The notes below the pieces were generated by a model. That model was not told the DNA's origin, searched no databases, and saw only the letters and a list, made by a program, of their open reading frames with translations. From Mercurialis annua (taxonomy: Eukaryota; Streptophyta; Magnoliopsida; Malpighiales; Euphorbiaceae): a stretch of 64,000 nucleotides of DNA. Positions within the stretch are counted from its first letter, which is position 1; each line of letters begins with the position of its first letter. Shown here piece after piece: positions 1-10,694 of this stretch. The stretch covers positions 67,111,665-67,175,664 of the forward strand of contig NC_065570.1 of assembly GCF_937616625.2 (NCBI RefSeq). Reading direction: 5' to 3'. Made by a program: the position numbers and the translations under genes.

Positions 1-681
1 CACAATACTTTATTATTACACCAGTCCCGATAACCTCTACCGAGTTACTGATGAGATATAGGTCCCGAGAAATTACTCGCCAAGTTACCTTGTATCAAGT
101 CTAATTATTAGGTATACATTAGTACAATCTTTCATTGTTCTCATTTGTTGTTTTCGTACGTTATGTTTATTTCTTTTGATCCTTTTTCGGATTATATCTA
201 ACACACATCTTATAACATACATCTGTGAAATATTCGCATTTCGTCATTGTATATATATATATATATATAGACATGTACAATATGTATTTATTCGTATATT
301 GTTTATTGTTTGTTGTATATTCTTGTATTCTTGTTTTGTGTATGTTTACTCCCCTATAATTCATTTCATTTGAATTATCTATAACATGTTTATGTTATTG
401 TCAAACACAACATGTTTATAACATACATTTAAGCAAAACTTATTTAAGATATATATATTTTCAGGACACATATTTTACAAACATACATATATAACATTTC
501 AATTCATAACGGGACAGAAATTGTACCTTGAAAAGTTAATTAACTGATACATATATAATAATATCATAAGACTGACAAATATAATAAAAATTGATTATAG
601 AAGTCATATTAATCTAAATTAATTGGTCATACGTTATTTTATGTATTTATTTCTTACAACATTTTGGTCCTTTATGAGAAA

Positions 682-833
682 ATGAGCATTTTCCTATTTT
701 GTAAAAAAAAAAGAGAATATTTTCCTGTTTGCGAAATATGAGCGTTTTCCTAGTTGACAGCGACGTGATATAATAGTCATTAATGAATTGGCACATCAAT
801 TAATGAAATTTCAATTTAAAACGAAAACTAATG
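682..833 (+). repeat. Upstream direct repeat, copy 1
   Basis: About 150 bp that recurs in diverged form at 1826-1975. Shared landmarks in the same order are GAGCATTTT, GAGAATATTTTCCT, a (C)GACGTG-type core, GGCACATCAATTAATGAAAT and a final TAATGAG. In this copy the G-box position reads GCGACGTGAT, so the palindromic CACGTG core is lost. Confidence 0.75.
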
Positions 834-1825
834 AGATATTTTCGAATTTAAGAAAATACTTACTTTTTCTATTCCTATTTAGGATTCAGCTACACTAATG
901 AGATATTATCTCTATTTTCAAATGATAATAGGATCCATTTAGTTTATCTTCAAATGATAATATGATCCATTTTCTCTAATGAAATTTCTATCCTTGACAT
1001 TTGTTTTTAAATGATAATATGATCCATTCAGTTTATTTGTATTGAATTTGATCAATTTTCAATTTTATTTGTAAGTTTATAGAAAACAAATAGTACTAAT
1101 AAAAAGAATTAATTGTCTTTATTAATTCCACTGTGTGTATTCAATTTAATTAGACTATTAGTTAAATAAATTCAAATAAATTGATAAAATTACCGATGAT
1201 AAAAGTAGAGCATCAATAGTTGCCCCACTTATTTATTAAAATTTAAATCTTCAAATTTAAATTTTAGAATTCTATAATTAAAATATATTTTTCGGCAAAC
1301 TTATAAATTAAATTTATGTTTAAATTTAATTTGCATACTTTCAAGTATAAAGATCTTTACATATGACATAACTCGACTATTAGAAATTTCAAGATATATG
1401 CTACTCAAAAAAACTAATACGAGGTAAATTACTCTGGTCAGATCAATGAAAACACCAAAAGAGTGAGAGAGATAATGGAAAATAAATTGTACCTTGAAAA
1501 GTTAATTAACGGCGCTGAGCGGCGATGGCGATAGAAGAGAGAGCAGTAATGCAGAATCAAAAAGAGGGAGTGCTTGATAATCCAATTTATTGATTAAAAT
1601 AATTTGTTAAGTCCAGCTTAATTTATTTAATTAAGCAAAAAATCACGTAAAATAGTAAGTAAAAAATTTTAACTTATAATTTTTACTGAACAAATTAAGT
1701 TTTAAAATTTTAATTTTTTATTGATATTTTTTTTTTCATACTCAAGAATAAAAATATTTTAGCACACATATTAATATATTTTTTACAATCACCACGAGTG
1801 CATTAAAATTGTAAAAGTAATAAGT

Positions 1826-1975
1826 AATGAGCATTTTGCTATTGAGTGAAAAAAGAAGAGAATATTTTCCTATTTAGGACATATGAGGGTTGAGAGCCAC
1901 GTGACATAATTAGGCATTAATGAAGTGGCACATCAATTAATGAAATTTCAGTTTAAAACAAAAAGTAATGAGTTT
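1826..1975 (+). repeat. Upstream direct repeat, copy 2 (with G-box)
   Basis: Second copy of the repeat at 682-833, about 1.14 kb downstream. It carries an intact CACGTG G-box at 1898-1903. It ends about 100 bp before the TATA box of the chimeric array, so it could be a proximal promoter element. A weaker version of the same block (AATTGCCACATGAACTAATG) recurs near 15760. Confidence 0.75.
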
Positions 1976-2079
1976 AACGTTACTTTTTGAATTCCTAAAT
2001 AGGAGTATTTAGGATCCAGCTGTACAAATCCCAATTGAATATGGATTTGTAGCCCCAATTGAATATGGATTAGTAGCAT

Positions 2080-2087
2080 TATAAAAG
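2080..2087 (+). promoter_or_regulatory. TATA box upstream of chimeric array
   Basis: TATAAAAG stands in an otherwise AT-rich region and is followed by a more GC-balanced leader (GGACTCGCAAC). A perfect G-box lies about 180 bp upstream. It is well placed to have driven the transcript that supplied the first cassette, but transcription cannot be shown from sequence. Confidence 0.45.
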
Positions 2088-2124
2088 GACTCGCAACAAA
2101 ACAAATATTTGTTTCTCACTGTCT

Positions 2125-2340
2125 CTTTCTAAGTGTGGCTGTTTATGTGTTTTTGTGTTACAAATGTTCTAAGTGTTTGGGTTTATGTGTTTTTGTATGT
2201 GTTACTGTGTTTTTTGATCCTTTTTTTTATGTGAATGTGTCTGTCTATGTGCTTTGATGCTTTTCTATGTGCGTGTTTATTTGTTGCTGTGTTTTCTCTG
2301 TCGATGTTTTTGTGTTTTTTTTTTATATTTTATTTTGGTG
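2125..2340 (+). repeat. GT-rich leader related to the 16-kb minisatellite
   Basis: Low-complexity T/G-rich sequence built of words such as GTTTATGTGTTTTTGT and CTATGTGCTTTGATGCTTTT. The same words form the ~40-bp minisatellite at 15815-16340. One is probably a relic or duplicate of the other, so related leader sequence brackets the gene-fragment array. No coding content. Confidence 0.6.
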
Positions 2341-2580
2341 TTTCCGCTTCAAGCTGCTAATGAGGATCTCTGTCCACAACGTCAGGTATGCTTCATAAAA
2401 CGATCCTTGTCTATAGATAATTGGGATTTTTATATCAAGCTTTGTTTTATCAATGATAAGCTGTAACATGTAAATATGGAATTTTATTATTTTTCAGGAT
2501 GGTAGCACAAACTGACGGGCTTAATTACAAAGTATTTCAGATGGGAGTAACAATCTCAGGTGGAACTTGTCTTTTGTCAT
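2341..2580 (+). pseudogene. Leader exon fragments, unit 1 (unidentified, possibly MBD-related)
   Basis: Two short exon-like pieces. The first (about 2353-2384) reads AANEDLCPQ before a GT. The second follows the acceptor near 2496 and reads FQMGVTISGGT. The unit 2 counterparts read AANEDLCRQLYEYRKHS (about 6219-6269) and LRRVCEVFQMGET (after 6378). The second piece resembles the C-terminal half of a methyl-CpG-binding domain, consistent with the LPPGWTKE piece that ends the preceding unit. Identification is tentative. Confidence 0.3.
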
Positions 2581-2705
2581 GGTACAAAAACTTTATCAAT
2601 ACTGTTGTTACCTTTATAAAATTCTAATATAAGTCATGTGAATCGTGTTTCTGTTTAAGGGAATTCTCAACTTGAAAGTGAAAACTGCTTTGTCATATTT
2701 TACCA

Positions 2706-3150
2706 GATGGCAGGACTCATCAATTGGATTCGGCGCAGCTGTTCGTGGTAACAAGAGAGCAGGTTCTGCAGTCACATCGTCTTTAATTGAATGTGTAAGA
2801 GTGAAGATCCTCCTTTTCTTCTCTTTTTAATGGACATAGTTATGCATGATAGTTGTAAATTAAGGAACAAGTTTGAATGTTCATTTTTCCTTGCAGGCCG
2901 AAATTGCTGCTCTAATAGCAGACTTTATTGGGCGTCTCCCTATTTTAGTTCGTTTATGGGCTCGGCCAACTTGTGCAGGTAGTACCTCATAGCTCTGGCA
3001 TTACCTTAGAGGAGGGTTTTTTTTGCATTCCTCTATAGTATTCTGATCATGCAAAATGGATTTTCAGGTGAAGCTACATCTTATAGAAAGAAAGAGCATT
3101 GAGATTGATTGCAGAAAAGCCATGCTGAGAGTATTCAAACTGAAGCATGT
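2706..3150 (+). pseudogene. ClpX fragment, unit 1 (three exons)
   Basis: Three exon relics of a mitochondrial ATP-dependent Clp protease ATPase subunit ClpX. Exon 1 (2706-2794) encodes DSSIGFGAAVRGNKRAG and SAVTSSLIE. Exon 2 (2897-2978) encodes LIADFIGRLPILVRL, matching the EFIGRxPxLV segment of the ClpX AAA+ small domain. Exon 3 (from 3068) encodes VKLHLIE, then a frameshift relative to the normal EKALRLIAEKA. The Walker A region is absent, so it cannot make an ATPase. Confidence 0.8.
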
Positions 3151-3235
3151 ACGTGGTATGCAAGATTCCCTTATCTAAGTACTGAAATAATGAGACTAAT
3201 TTAAATTAGCCGACTGAATTGTTTCTTCATGATAG

Positions 3236-3779
3236 GTGGATTGTACATGTCAAAGCCGCAAGGCTTCACATATAAGAGCGGACAGTACATGTTTGTCAAC
3301 TGCGCTGCAGTCTCTTTCCTTCCAATGGTAATTAGTTAAGCCATTTATTAGCTTGACAATATAATAAAAGGAATTTAATGTACTGCAGGCACCCATCTTC
3401 AATCACATCAGCGCCTACAGACGACGACCTGAGTGACTGGACGCGCAAACTCAAAATATTTCCTCTGAGGTTTGTAAGCCTCCATCGACTGGCAAGAGTG
3501 GAGTACTGAGAGCTGAGGGAGACAACTCAGCTGGGTAAGAATATACTTTTACCTCCAGTCACCGAAAAGTTATGAAATTGAGATTATTAATGTAATAATA
3601 ATTGAACAGGTTTCCAAATATAATGACACACGATCCATATGGAGCTCCAGCACAAGACTGCAAGAAGTATTGATGTGGTGCTGCTGATGGGACTTGGGAT
3701 TGGGGTGACACCTATGATCAGAATCTTGAAGGATATCATTGATAACATGGAGAGGATAGAAGGGAAAGAATTAGGGTAG
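3236..3779 (+). pseudogene. RBOH NADPH-oxidase fragment, unit 1
   Basis: Relic of the C-terminal ferric-reductase-like half of a plant respiratory burst oxidase. Exon pieces read [19 protein letters not shown] (3236-3330), a HP.SITSAP FAD-binding motif (from about 3391), DWTRKLK, and after 3611 [21 protein letters not shown] single-base disruption then puts a stop before the [17 protein letters not shown]-binding motif. The transmembrane and EF-hand halves are absent. Confidence 0.85.
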
Positions 3780-3867
3780 CAGAAAGATTAGAGAAAATTA
3801 AGGTTATTGGCTTTAACAGGAGTATTTACAGTATGTCGTATAGGTAGTTGCAAAATAAAATCTGCAG

Positions 3868-3955
3868 GCATATGCTGAAAAATATGCTCTAGATAAGGAA
3901 TAATTCTTCAAGGACTATGCTGAAGCCCATGCTAAGCTTAGCAATATTGGGGTCA
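3868..3955 (+). pseudogene. Ascorbate peroxidase C-terminal exon, unit 1
   Basis: The exon after an AG acceptor reads AYAEKYALDKE, a stop, then FFKDYAEAHAKLSNIG. This matches the C-terminal catalytic-domain end of chloroplast (thylakoid/stromal) ascorbate peroxidase. It lies upstream of the exons for the N-terminal part of the same protein, so gene order is permuted within a unit. Confidence 0.8.
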
Positions 3956-4000
3956 GGCTTGTCATCATGAGTGCTTTGTTCAAGCCTGAAGTTGCAACTA

Positions 4001-4255
4001 CTAACATGAGAGGGAGAGAGAAGAAGACAGAGATAGAGAGAGGAAGGAGCCTAATAGAGAAGAATGTGAGAGGGAGAGAGAAGAAGACAGAGATAGAGAG
4101 AGGAAGGAGCCTAATAGAGAAGAATGTGAGAGGGAGAGAGGGAAAGAAAGAACCGTGAAAAAGTAGAACGTGAGAGGGAGAGACATAGAGAGAGGGAGAA
4201 AAAATGAACCAGAGAAGGAATAAGAAAAGGAGAGACTCATCATGGAGAAGGAGAA
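4001..4255 (+). repeat. Purine-rich GA tract with 60-bp duplication, unit 1
   Basis: Almost pure purine sequence that can encode Arg/Glu/Lys runs. A 60-bp block beginning at about 4007 (GAGAGGGAGAGAGAAGAAGA and onward) is repeated directly at about 4067. Units 2 (about 7950-8160) and 3 (about 11464-11660) hold one copy each. The frame differs between units, so it behaves as low-complexity DNA and not a conserved RE-rich protein. Confidence 0.75.
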
Positions 4256-4263
4256 GCGTCGAG

Positions 4264-5230
4264 GTATAACAAGAACATAGAAGAGTGGCCTAGAAGAGGT
4301 AGTGCTAATAGAAGTCTCAGGTTTGAAATTGAGCTCAAATATGGAGGTAATGCAGGTAAAGTCATGTATATAGTTATTTATTTATTTTCATAACATTGGT
4401 AAATTTGCCTTTTTGTTTGAAAATAAAAGGCCAAGTGTGAATAACGATTTGTTTGAGGTCTTGTTAATGCGCTGGAGCTTCTTAAGCCTATGAAGGATTA
4501 GTACCCTGGGATAACATATGCAAATCTATCTCAGTACTGGTATTGAGGTAGAGCCCTTTTTTCTTTTTCTTTCTTAGTATGAAATTTCAGTCAATTGTTT
4601 AAAATTTTGTAATGGATATTAAAATGTAGGTGACTCCAATATATATTTTATAAATCAAGCTAACTGTCCATTATTCAAACACACTATGATTTATCTATAT
4701 GGTAGTTCTCATACACGGATCAGTTTCATCTATATGTCAAATTTCTTTCATGTATTGCCTGTTTTTTCAATGAGACTGAATTTTTTTATCATCAACCAGC
4801 CACTTGTCAATTAAGTATGCCTTCCAGATAAGGGAGGTAGGATTGTTTCTTATTTTTCATATTCAAAGTGTTTTTCTTTTTTCCGTTTTACTTCCCCAAT
4901 AATTAACAGCTGCATATATAAACCTGTTGCCGAATAGTCTCGACAATGTTTGAATTTTATACGCTGATTTTACTTCTGATAAATTTAGGTGAATTGTACC
5001 TAAAAATGTTGTCTGTTAGTGAAGTTACTACGGTTTTAGGCAAGAGGCTTTTTGTTGGTGAAATAACATATGTAGCCGATGCTTACAACTTTCTCATTCT
5101 TTTCTTAACCATCTGAACCTGCCACAAACATTTTTCATGTAACTGATTGTTGAAATTTTTATAATGTTTAGGTGCTGGTCCCCCTAATCATTTACTAGAA
5201 GTTTTTTACAGCATGGGATTCAATGACAAG
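4264..5230 (+). pseudogene. Ascorbate peroxidase N-terminal and middle exons, unit 1
   Basis: Exon 1 (4264-4354) reads [20 protein letters not shown], the haem-pocket region of chloroplast ascorbate peroxidase. Exon 2 (about 4455-4545) reads [13 protein letters not shown], a stop, then YPGITYANLSQ. Exon 3 (5171-5230) reads GAGPPNHLLEVFYSMGFNDK (one in-frame stop shifts this in places). Introns are kept between them. In-frame stops rule out function. Confidence 0.85.
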
Positions 5231-5313
5231 GTAACCTAAACCACACCCATAGTTCACTTTTGTTATCATCTTAACACCCATCTGGGCTTATTGTGCGATG
5301 TTTATCATTACAG

Positions 5314-5709
5314 GAAATAGCAACTTGCTCAATAGCCTGCTGATCATTTACGAAAATATGTTTCAAACCAGAAGTAGTCAAGGCAGCAATTGTAACAAGT
5401 CGTGGATTATGTCCCGGTCTCAGTGATGTCAGCAGACAGGTCAGGATTTTATTAATTCTCTTTGCTTTTATACATACATGAAAACTTGAATTGTTTAACA
5501 CTTGAAAGTCTCTGTAATTAGTGGAAAAAAAAATATATAATAGAGATCATACAATATATGTAGTATTTGAGGTTTTTTGTGCATATTTATTTGTAGTTTT
5601 TAACTTTGGCAGATTGTTAGCCCACTTGAAATATATGGTGTCGGAAAGATAATGGGGATTCCTTTTGGTTCTCGAAGATTTTCTGATAAAGGCTTGAGTG
5701 AAGCGCCGG
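5314..5709 (+). pseudogene. Phosphofructokinase fragment, unit 1
   Basis: Relic of a plant ATP-dependent 6-phosphofructokinase. Exon 1 (5314-5439) contains [20 protein letters not shown], the glycine-rich ATP-binding loop, with GG changed to SRG. Exon 2 (5613-5709) contains LEIYGVGKIMGIPFGSRRF and SDKGLSE. The opening of exon 1 (EIATCSIAC) does not look like phosphofructokinase and may be an ascorbate peroxidase exon start fused to it. No catalytic aspartate region is present. Confidence 0.85.
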
Positions 5710-5827
5710 TATATTCCGATCAATTATTATCTGTATGTTATTGTGCTTACAAAAGTCTATGATTTGCTCTCTTCTTAAGCTGCTAGATTTATAAGTTTCT
5801 TGCTATATTCTGTTAAGCAATGTAGCT

Positions 5828-5893
5828 TGTAGATGAGAAGACAGTTACCTCCAGGATGGACCAAAGAAAGGTCATAAGATCAGAAGAGATTCG
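5828..5893 (+). pseudogene. LPPGW exon fragment, unit 1 (MBD-like)
   Basis: Short piece related to the LADEKTQPEGLPPGWTKERS peptide that reads best in unit 3. PPGW followed by basic residues is the usual opening of a plant methyl-CpG-binding domain, so an MBD origin is proposed. In this unit the Thr-Gln-Pro-Glu-Gly part is deleted. Confidence 0.4.
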
Positions 5894-6209
5894 GTACTCA
5901 CCCTTTACATCCTCTTTTCATATTTCAGTCACCTTCTTTGTGATATCTTTTAACTTTGAGATCTTTGTATAAGGTTCCTTTTTCTGCTATTTTAGCTATT
6001 CTTTTCTTTTCACCTTAATTAATACTATTGTTTTCTTTTCAAAATTTTAATATTAGTCATGTGAGATGAATGAATCATGTTTCTTTTTTCACCTTCTTTG
6101 TGATATTTACCAGACGACATGATTCATCAATTTAATCGAGGTTCAGCAGTCACATCTTTACCTGATTGTGTAAGAGTGAAGATCCTCCCTTTTTTATTTT
6201 GGTGTTTTG

Positions 6210-6480
6210 GCTTAAAGCTGCTAATGAGGATCTATGTCGACAACTTTATGAATACCGCAAACACTCAGGTATGCTTCATAAAACGATCTTTGTCTATAAA
6301 TGATTGGGATTTTTATATCAAGATTTGTTTATCAATGATAAGCTGAACATGTAAATATGAAATTTTATTATTTTTCAGGATGGTAGCACTGTTATGTAAA
6401 AACCGACGGGCTTAAGACGAGTTTGCGAAGTATTTCAGATGGGAGAAACAATGTCAGGTGGAACTTGTATTTTGTCATGG
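6210..6480 (+). pseudogene. Leader exon fragments, unit 2 (unidentified, possibly MBD-related)
   Basis: The best-preserved copy of the leader. The first piece reads KAANEDLCRQLYEYRKHS and ends at a CAG|GT border at about 6269. The second piece, after an AG at 6378, starts DGSTVM, meets a stop, then reads KPTGLRRVCEVFQMGETMSG. I do not recognise the first piece. The second is compatible with the C-terminal half of a methyl-CpG-binding domain. Confidence 0.3.
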
Positions 6481-6631
6481 TACTCACCCTTTACTTCCAC
6501 TTTTCAACTTTATTGATACTGCTGTTACCTTTATAAAATTCTAATATAAGTAATGTGAAATGAATGAATCATGTTTCTGTTTAAGGGAATTCTAAACTTG
6601 AAAGTAAAAACTGCTTTGTGATATTTTACCA

Positions 6632-7105
6632 GATGGCAGGATTCATCAATTGGATTCGGTGCAGCTGTTTGTGCTAACACGAGAGCAGGTTTTGCAGTCA
6701 CATCATCTGTAATTGAATATGTAAGAGTGAAGATCCTCCTTTTCAGTTAAATGGTAATTCTTTTCGTTCTCTTTTTAATGGACATAGTTATGGATGATAG
6801 TTGTAAATTAAGGAACAAGTTTGAATGTTCATTTTTCCTTGCAGGTCGAAAGTGCGGGTCTATTAGCAGAGTTTATTGGGCGTCTCCCTATTTTAGTTCG
6901 TTTATGTGCTCTTACAGAGGATCAACTTGTGCAGGTAGTACCTCATAGCTCTGGCATTACCTTATAGGAGGGATTTTTTTGTATCCCTCTAAAGTATTCT
7001 GAGCATGCAAAATGGATTTTCAGTTGAAGCTACATCTTATAGAAAAAGCATTGAGATTGATTGCAGAAAAGCCATACTGAGAGTATTCTAACTGAAGCAT
7101 GTATG
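6632..7105 (+). pseudogene. ClpX fragment, unit 2
   Basis: Same three-exon ClpX relic as unit 1. Exon 2 (6846-6934) reads GLLAEFIGRLPILVRL in the ancestral frame and keeps LTEDQLVQ-like sequence (CTTACAGAGGATCAACTTGT), which unit 1 lost. Exon 3 (from about 7024) keeps VEATSYRKSIEI in one frame and LHLIEKALRLIAEKPY in the ancestral frame before a stop. Confidence 0.8.
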
Positions 7106-7186
7106 TGGTACGCAAGATTCCCTTATCTAAGTACTAAAATAAAGACTGTAATTTAAATTAGCCAACTGAATTGTTTCTTCATGATA

Positions 7187-7720
7187 GGTGGATTGTACAT
7201 GTCAAAGCCGCAAGTCTTCAGATATAAGAGCCGACAGTACATGCTTGTCAACTACGCTGTCGTCTCTTCCTTCCAATGGTAATTAGTTAAGCCATTTATC
7301 AGTTAGACAATAAAATAAAAGGAATTTAATGTATTGCAGGCACCCACCTTCAGTCACATCAGCACCAGCAGACGACTACCTCAGTGACTGGACGCGCAAA
7401 CCCAAAATGTTTCCTCTAAGGTTTGTAAGCCTCGACCCGCTGGCAAGAGTGGAGTGCTGAGGGAGACAACTCAACTGGGTAAGAATATACTTTTACCTCC
7501 AGTCACCGAAAAGTTATAAAATTGAGATTATTAATGTAATAATAATTGAACAGGTTTCCAAACATAATGACAGACGGTCCATATGGAGCTCCAGCACAAG
7601 ACTGCAAGAAGTATGATGTGGTGCTGTTGATGGGACTTGGGATTGGGGTGACACCTATGATCAGAATCGTGAAGGATATCACTAATAACATGGAGAGGAT
7701 AGAAGGGAACGAATTATGGT
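7187..7720 (+). pseudogene. RBOH NADPH-oxidase fragment, unit 2
   Basis: Best-preserved NADPH-binding part of the four RBOH relics. After the acceptor near 7555 it reads [20 protein letters not shown] and continues in frame through [20 protein letters not shown] and [10 protein letters not shown]. The upstream pieces give [20 protein letters not shown] and the HP.SVTSAPADDYLSDW motif. It shares with units 1 and 3 a 21-bp deletion that removes the SVHIRTV segment. Confidence 0.85.
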
Positions 7721-7810
7721 AGCAGAAAGATTAGATAAAATTAAGGTTATTGGCTTTAAAGGGAGTATTTATAGTATGTTGTATAGGTAGTTGCAATATA
7801 AAATCTGCAG

Positions 7811-7900
7811 GCATATGCTGGAAAATAAGCTCCAGATAAGGAATAATTCTTCAAGGACTATGGTGAAGCCCATGCTAAGCTTAGCAATGTTGGGGTCAGG
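7811..7900 (+). pseudogene. Ascorbate peroxidase C-terminal exon, unit 2
   Basis: Reads AYAGK, a stop, then frame-shifted FFKDYGEAHAKLSNVG. Same exon as in units 1 and 3, again 5' of the N-terminal exons. A purine-rich GA tract (about 7950-8160) follows, with a single copy of the block that is duplicated in unit 1. Confidence 0.75.
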
Positions 7901-8163
7901 CTTGTCATCATGAGTGCTTTGTTCAAGCCTGAAGTTGCAAACACTAAGATGAGAGGGAGAAAGAAAAAGACAGAGATAGAGAGAGGAAGGAGCCTAATGG
8001 AGAATGTGAGAGGGAGAGAGAGGGAAAGAAAGGACCGTCAAAAAGAAGAATGTGAGAGGGAGAGACATAGGCAGAGGTATAAAAGGGGAACGAAAGAAGG
8101 AAAAAGAGCGGGAATGAGAAAAGGAGAAATGCATCAGACTTAGAGAGAAGAAGAAGCGTCGAG

Positions 8164-9224
8164 GTATAACAAGAACATAGAAGAGTGGCCAAGAAGGTAG
8201 TGCTAATAGAAGTCTCAGGGTTGAAAGTGAGCTCAAACATGGAGGTAATGCAGGTAAAGTATGCATATAGTTATTTATTTATTTTTCGTAACATTGGTAA
8301 TATTGCCTTTTTGTTTGAAAAGAAAAGGTCAAGTGTGAATAGCAATTTGTTTGAGCTCTTGTTAATGCGTTGGAGCTTCTTAAGCCTATGGAGGAGCAGT
8401 GCTCTGGGATAACATTTGCAGATCTGTCTTGGTTGGCCAGTGCTACTGGTATGGTATTTAGGTAGAGCTTTTCTTCTTTTTTTTCCCTTTCCTAGTATGA
8501 AATAACAGTCAATTTTTTAAATTTTTTGTAATGGATATCAAAATGTAGCCATGTAGGTTAATCCAATAGAAACTTTATAAATCAAGCTAACTATCCATTA
8601 TTTTTCCTATCTGGTTTTGGAGTTCTGGCTTGCTACTTATATTTATAATCAATTCATTTCGATCTTTGATTAGTCAAACACACTATGATTTATCTATATG
8701 GTAGTTCTCATACACGGATCAGTTTCATCTTACGCGTCAAATTTCTTTCATGTATTGCTTGTTTTTTTAATGAGACTGAATTCTTTTATTATCAACCAGC
8801 CACTTGTCAATATGCCTTCCAGATAAGGGAGGTAGGATTGTTTTTTATTTTCATATTCGAAGTGTTTTTCTGTTTTCTCTTTTACTTCCCCAATAATTAA
8901 CAGCTGCATATATAAAACTGTTGCCGAGTAGTCTCGGGAATATTTGAATTTTACACGCGGATTTTAGTTCTGATAAATTTAGGTGAATTGTACCTAAAAA
9001 TGTTGTCTGTTTATGAAGTTATTGCGGTTTTAAGGCAAGAGGCTTTTTGTTGGTGAAATAACATACGTAGCCGATGCTTACATCTTTCTCATTCTTTTCT
9101 TAACCATCTGAACCTGCCACAAACATTTTTCATGTAACTTATTGTTGAAATTTTATAATATTTAGGTGCTGGTCCCCCTAATCATTTACGAGAAGTTTTT
9201 TACAGCATGGGATTCAATGACAAG
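8164..9224 (+). pseudogene. Ascorbate peroxidase N-terminal and middle exons, unit 2
   Basis: Exon 1 (8164-8252) keeps YNKNIEEWP but has a 1-2 base loss after AAGAAGG, shifting the SANRSLR part. Exon 2 (about 8357-8452) reads [20 protein letters not shown] and ADLSWLASATG. Exon 3 (9166-9224) reads GAGPPNHLREVFYSMGFNDK, all open in this copy. Introns are retained. Confidence 0.85.
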
Positions 9225-9306
9225 GTAACCTAAACCACACCCATAGTTCACTTTTGTTATCATCTTAACACCCATCTGGGCTTATTGTGGGATGTTATCT
9301 TTACAG

Positions 9307-9701
9307 GAAATAGTAACTTGCTCAATAACCTGCTAATCATTTATGAAAATATATTTCAAACCAGAAGTAGTAAAGGCAGCAATTGTAACTTGTGGTGGAT
9401 TATGTTCTGGTCTCAATGATGTCATCAGACAGGTCAGGAATTGAATTAATTCTCGTTGCTTTTATACACACATGATAAGTTGCATTGTGTAACACTTGGA
9501 AGTCTCCGTAATTAGTGGAAAAATATAGATTTTAGAGATCATACAATGTATGCAGTATTTCAGGTTTTTTGTGTATATTTATTTATAGTTTTGAACTTTG
9601 GCAGATCTTCATCACACTTGAAATATATATGGTGTCAGAAAGATAATAGGGATTCCTTTTGGTTGTCGAAGATTTTCTGATAAAGGCTTGAGTAGTGCCG
9701 G
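9307..9701 (+). pseudogene. Phosphofructokinase fragment, unit 2
   Basis: Exon 1 (9307-9432) keeps a near-canonical [17 protein letters not shown]-loop. Exon 2 (9605-9701) keeps GIPFGCRRFSDKGLS but has extra bases in the LEIYGV part and a stop in KI.GIPF. It is a relic of the same two exons as in units 1 and 3. Confidence 0.85.
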
Positions 9702-9817
9702 TAAATTCCAATCAATTACTATCTATCTGTTATTTTGTTTACAAAAGCACATGATTTGTTCTCTTAATTAGCTGTTATATTGATAAGTTTCCCGCTATAG
9801 TTTGTTAAGCAATGTAG

Positions 9818-9880
9818 CTTGCAAATGAGAAGACGCAACTAGAAGGGTTACCTCCAGGATGGGCCAAAGAAAGGTCATAA
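9818..9880 (+). pseudogene. LPPGW exon fragment, unit 2 (MBD-like)
   Basis: Reads LANEKTQLEGLPPGWAKERS before a stop. It lies after the phosphofructokinase piece, and the leader fragments of the next unit would follow in the ancestral order. That fits one MBD-domain gene cut by the unit boundary. Confidence 0.4.
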
Positions 9881-10134
9881 GAACAGAAGAGATTCGGTAC
9901 TTACCCTTTACATCCTCTTTTCAAATTTGAATCACCTTCTTTGTGATATCTTTTAACATTGAGATATTTTTATAAGGTTCCCTTTTCTGCCATTTTAGCT
10001 ATTCTTTAGTTTTCAACAATTAATAGTATTGTTTTCTTTTCAAAAATCTAATATCAATCATGTGAGATGAATGAATCATGTTTCTGTTTAAGGGAATTAT
10101 AAACTTGAAAGTAAAAACTTCTTTGTGATATTTA

Positions 10135-10612
10135 CCAGACAACATGATTCATCAATTGGATTCGGTGCAGCTGTTCGCGCTAACATGAGAGCAGGTTTTG
10201 CAGTAACATCATCTTTAATTGCATATGTAAGAATGAAGATCCTCCTTTTTAGTTAAATGTTAATTATTTTTGTTCTCTTTTTAATGGACATAGTTGTGGA
10301 TGATATTTGTAAATAAAGGAACAAGTTTGAATGCTCATTTTTTCTTGCAGGCCGAAAGTGCTGGTCTAATAGCAGAGTTTATTGGGCGGCTCCCTATTTT
10401 AGTTCGTTTATGAGCACTTACAGAGGATCAAATTGTGCAGGTAGTACCTCATAGCTCTGGCATTACCTAAGAGTAGGGATTTTTTTGTATTCCTTTAAAA
10501 TTATTCTGAGCATGCAAAATGGATTTTCAGGTGAAGCTACATCTTATAGAAAAAGCATTGAGATTGATTGCAGAAAAGCCATACTGAGAGTATTCTAACT
10601 GAAGCCTGTATG
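10135..10612 (+). pseudogene. ClpX fragment, unit 3
   Basis: Exons at 10135-10226, 10351-10440 and 10531-10612. Exon 1 reads DSSIGFGAAVRANMRAG, closest to real ClpX. Exon 2 reads AESAGLIAEFIGRLPILVRL with LTEDQIVQ-like sequence out of frame behind a stop. Exon 3 reads VKLHLIEKALRLIAEKPY and then a stop. The leader region seen in units 1 and 2 is shortened here. Confidence 0.8.
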
Positions 10613-10694
10613 TGGTATGCAAGATTCCCTTATCTAAGTACTAAAATAAAGACTGTAATTTAAATTAGCCAACTGAATTGTTTCTTCATGATAG

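Larger units (their letters stand above)
1..2079. other. AT-rich non-coding flank
   Basis: No credible coding exon is seen on either strand; the two ~65-residue open frames near 170-370 are low-complexity TA-rich sequence. A TA microsatellite sits at about 249-269. The stretch holds the direct-repeat pair listed separately and a shorter repeated word, TTGTACCTTGAAAAGTTAAT, near 514 and again near 1482. These suggest that the region upstream of the array was itself duplicated. Confidence 0.7.
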
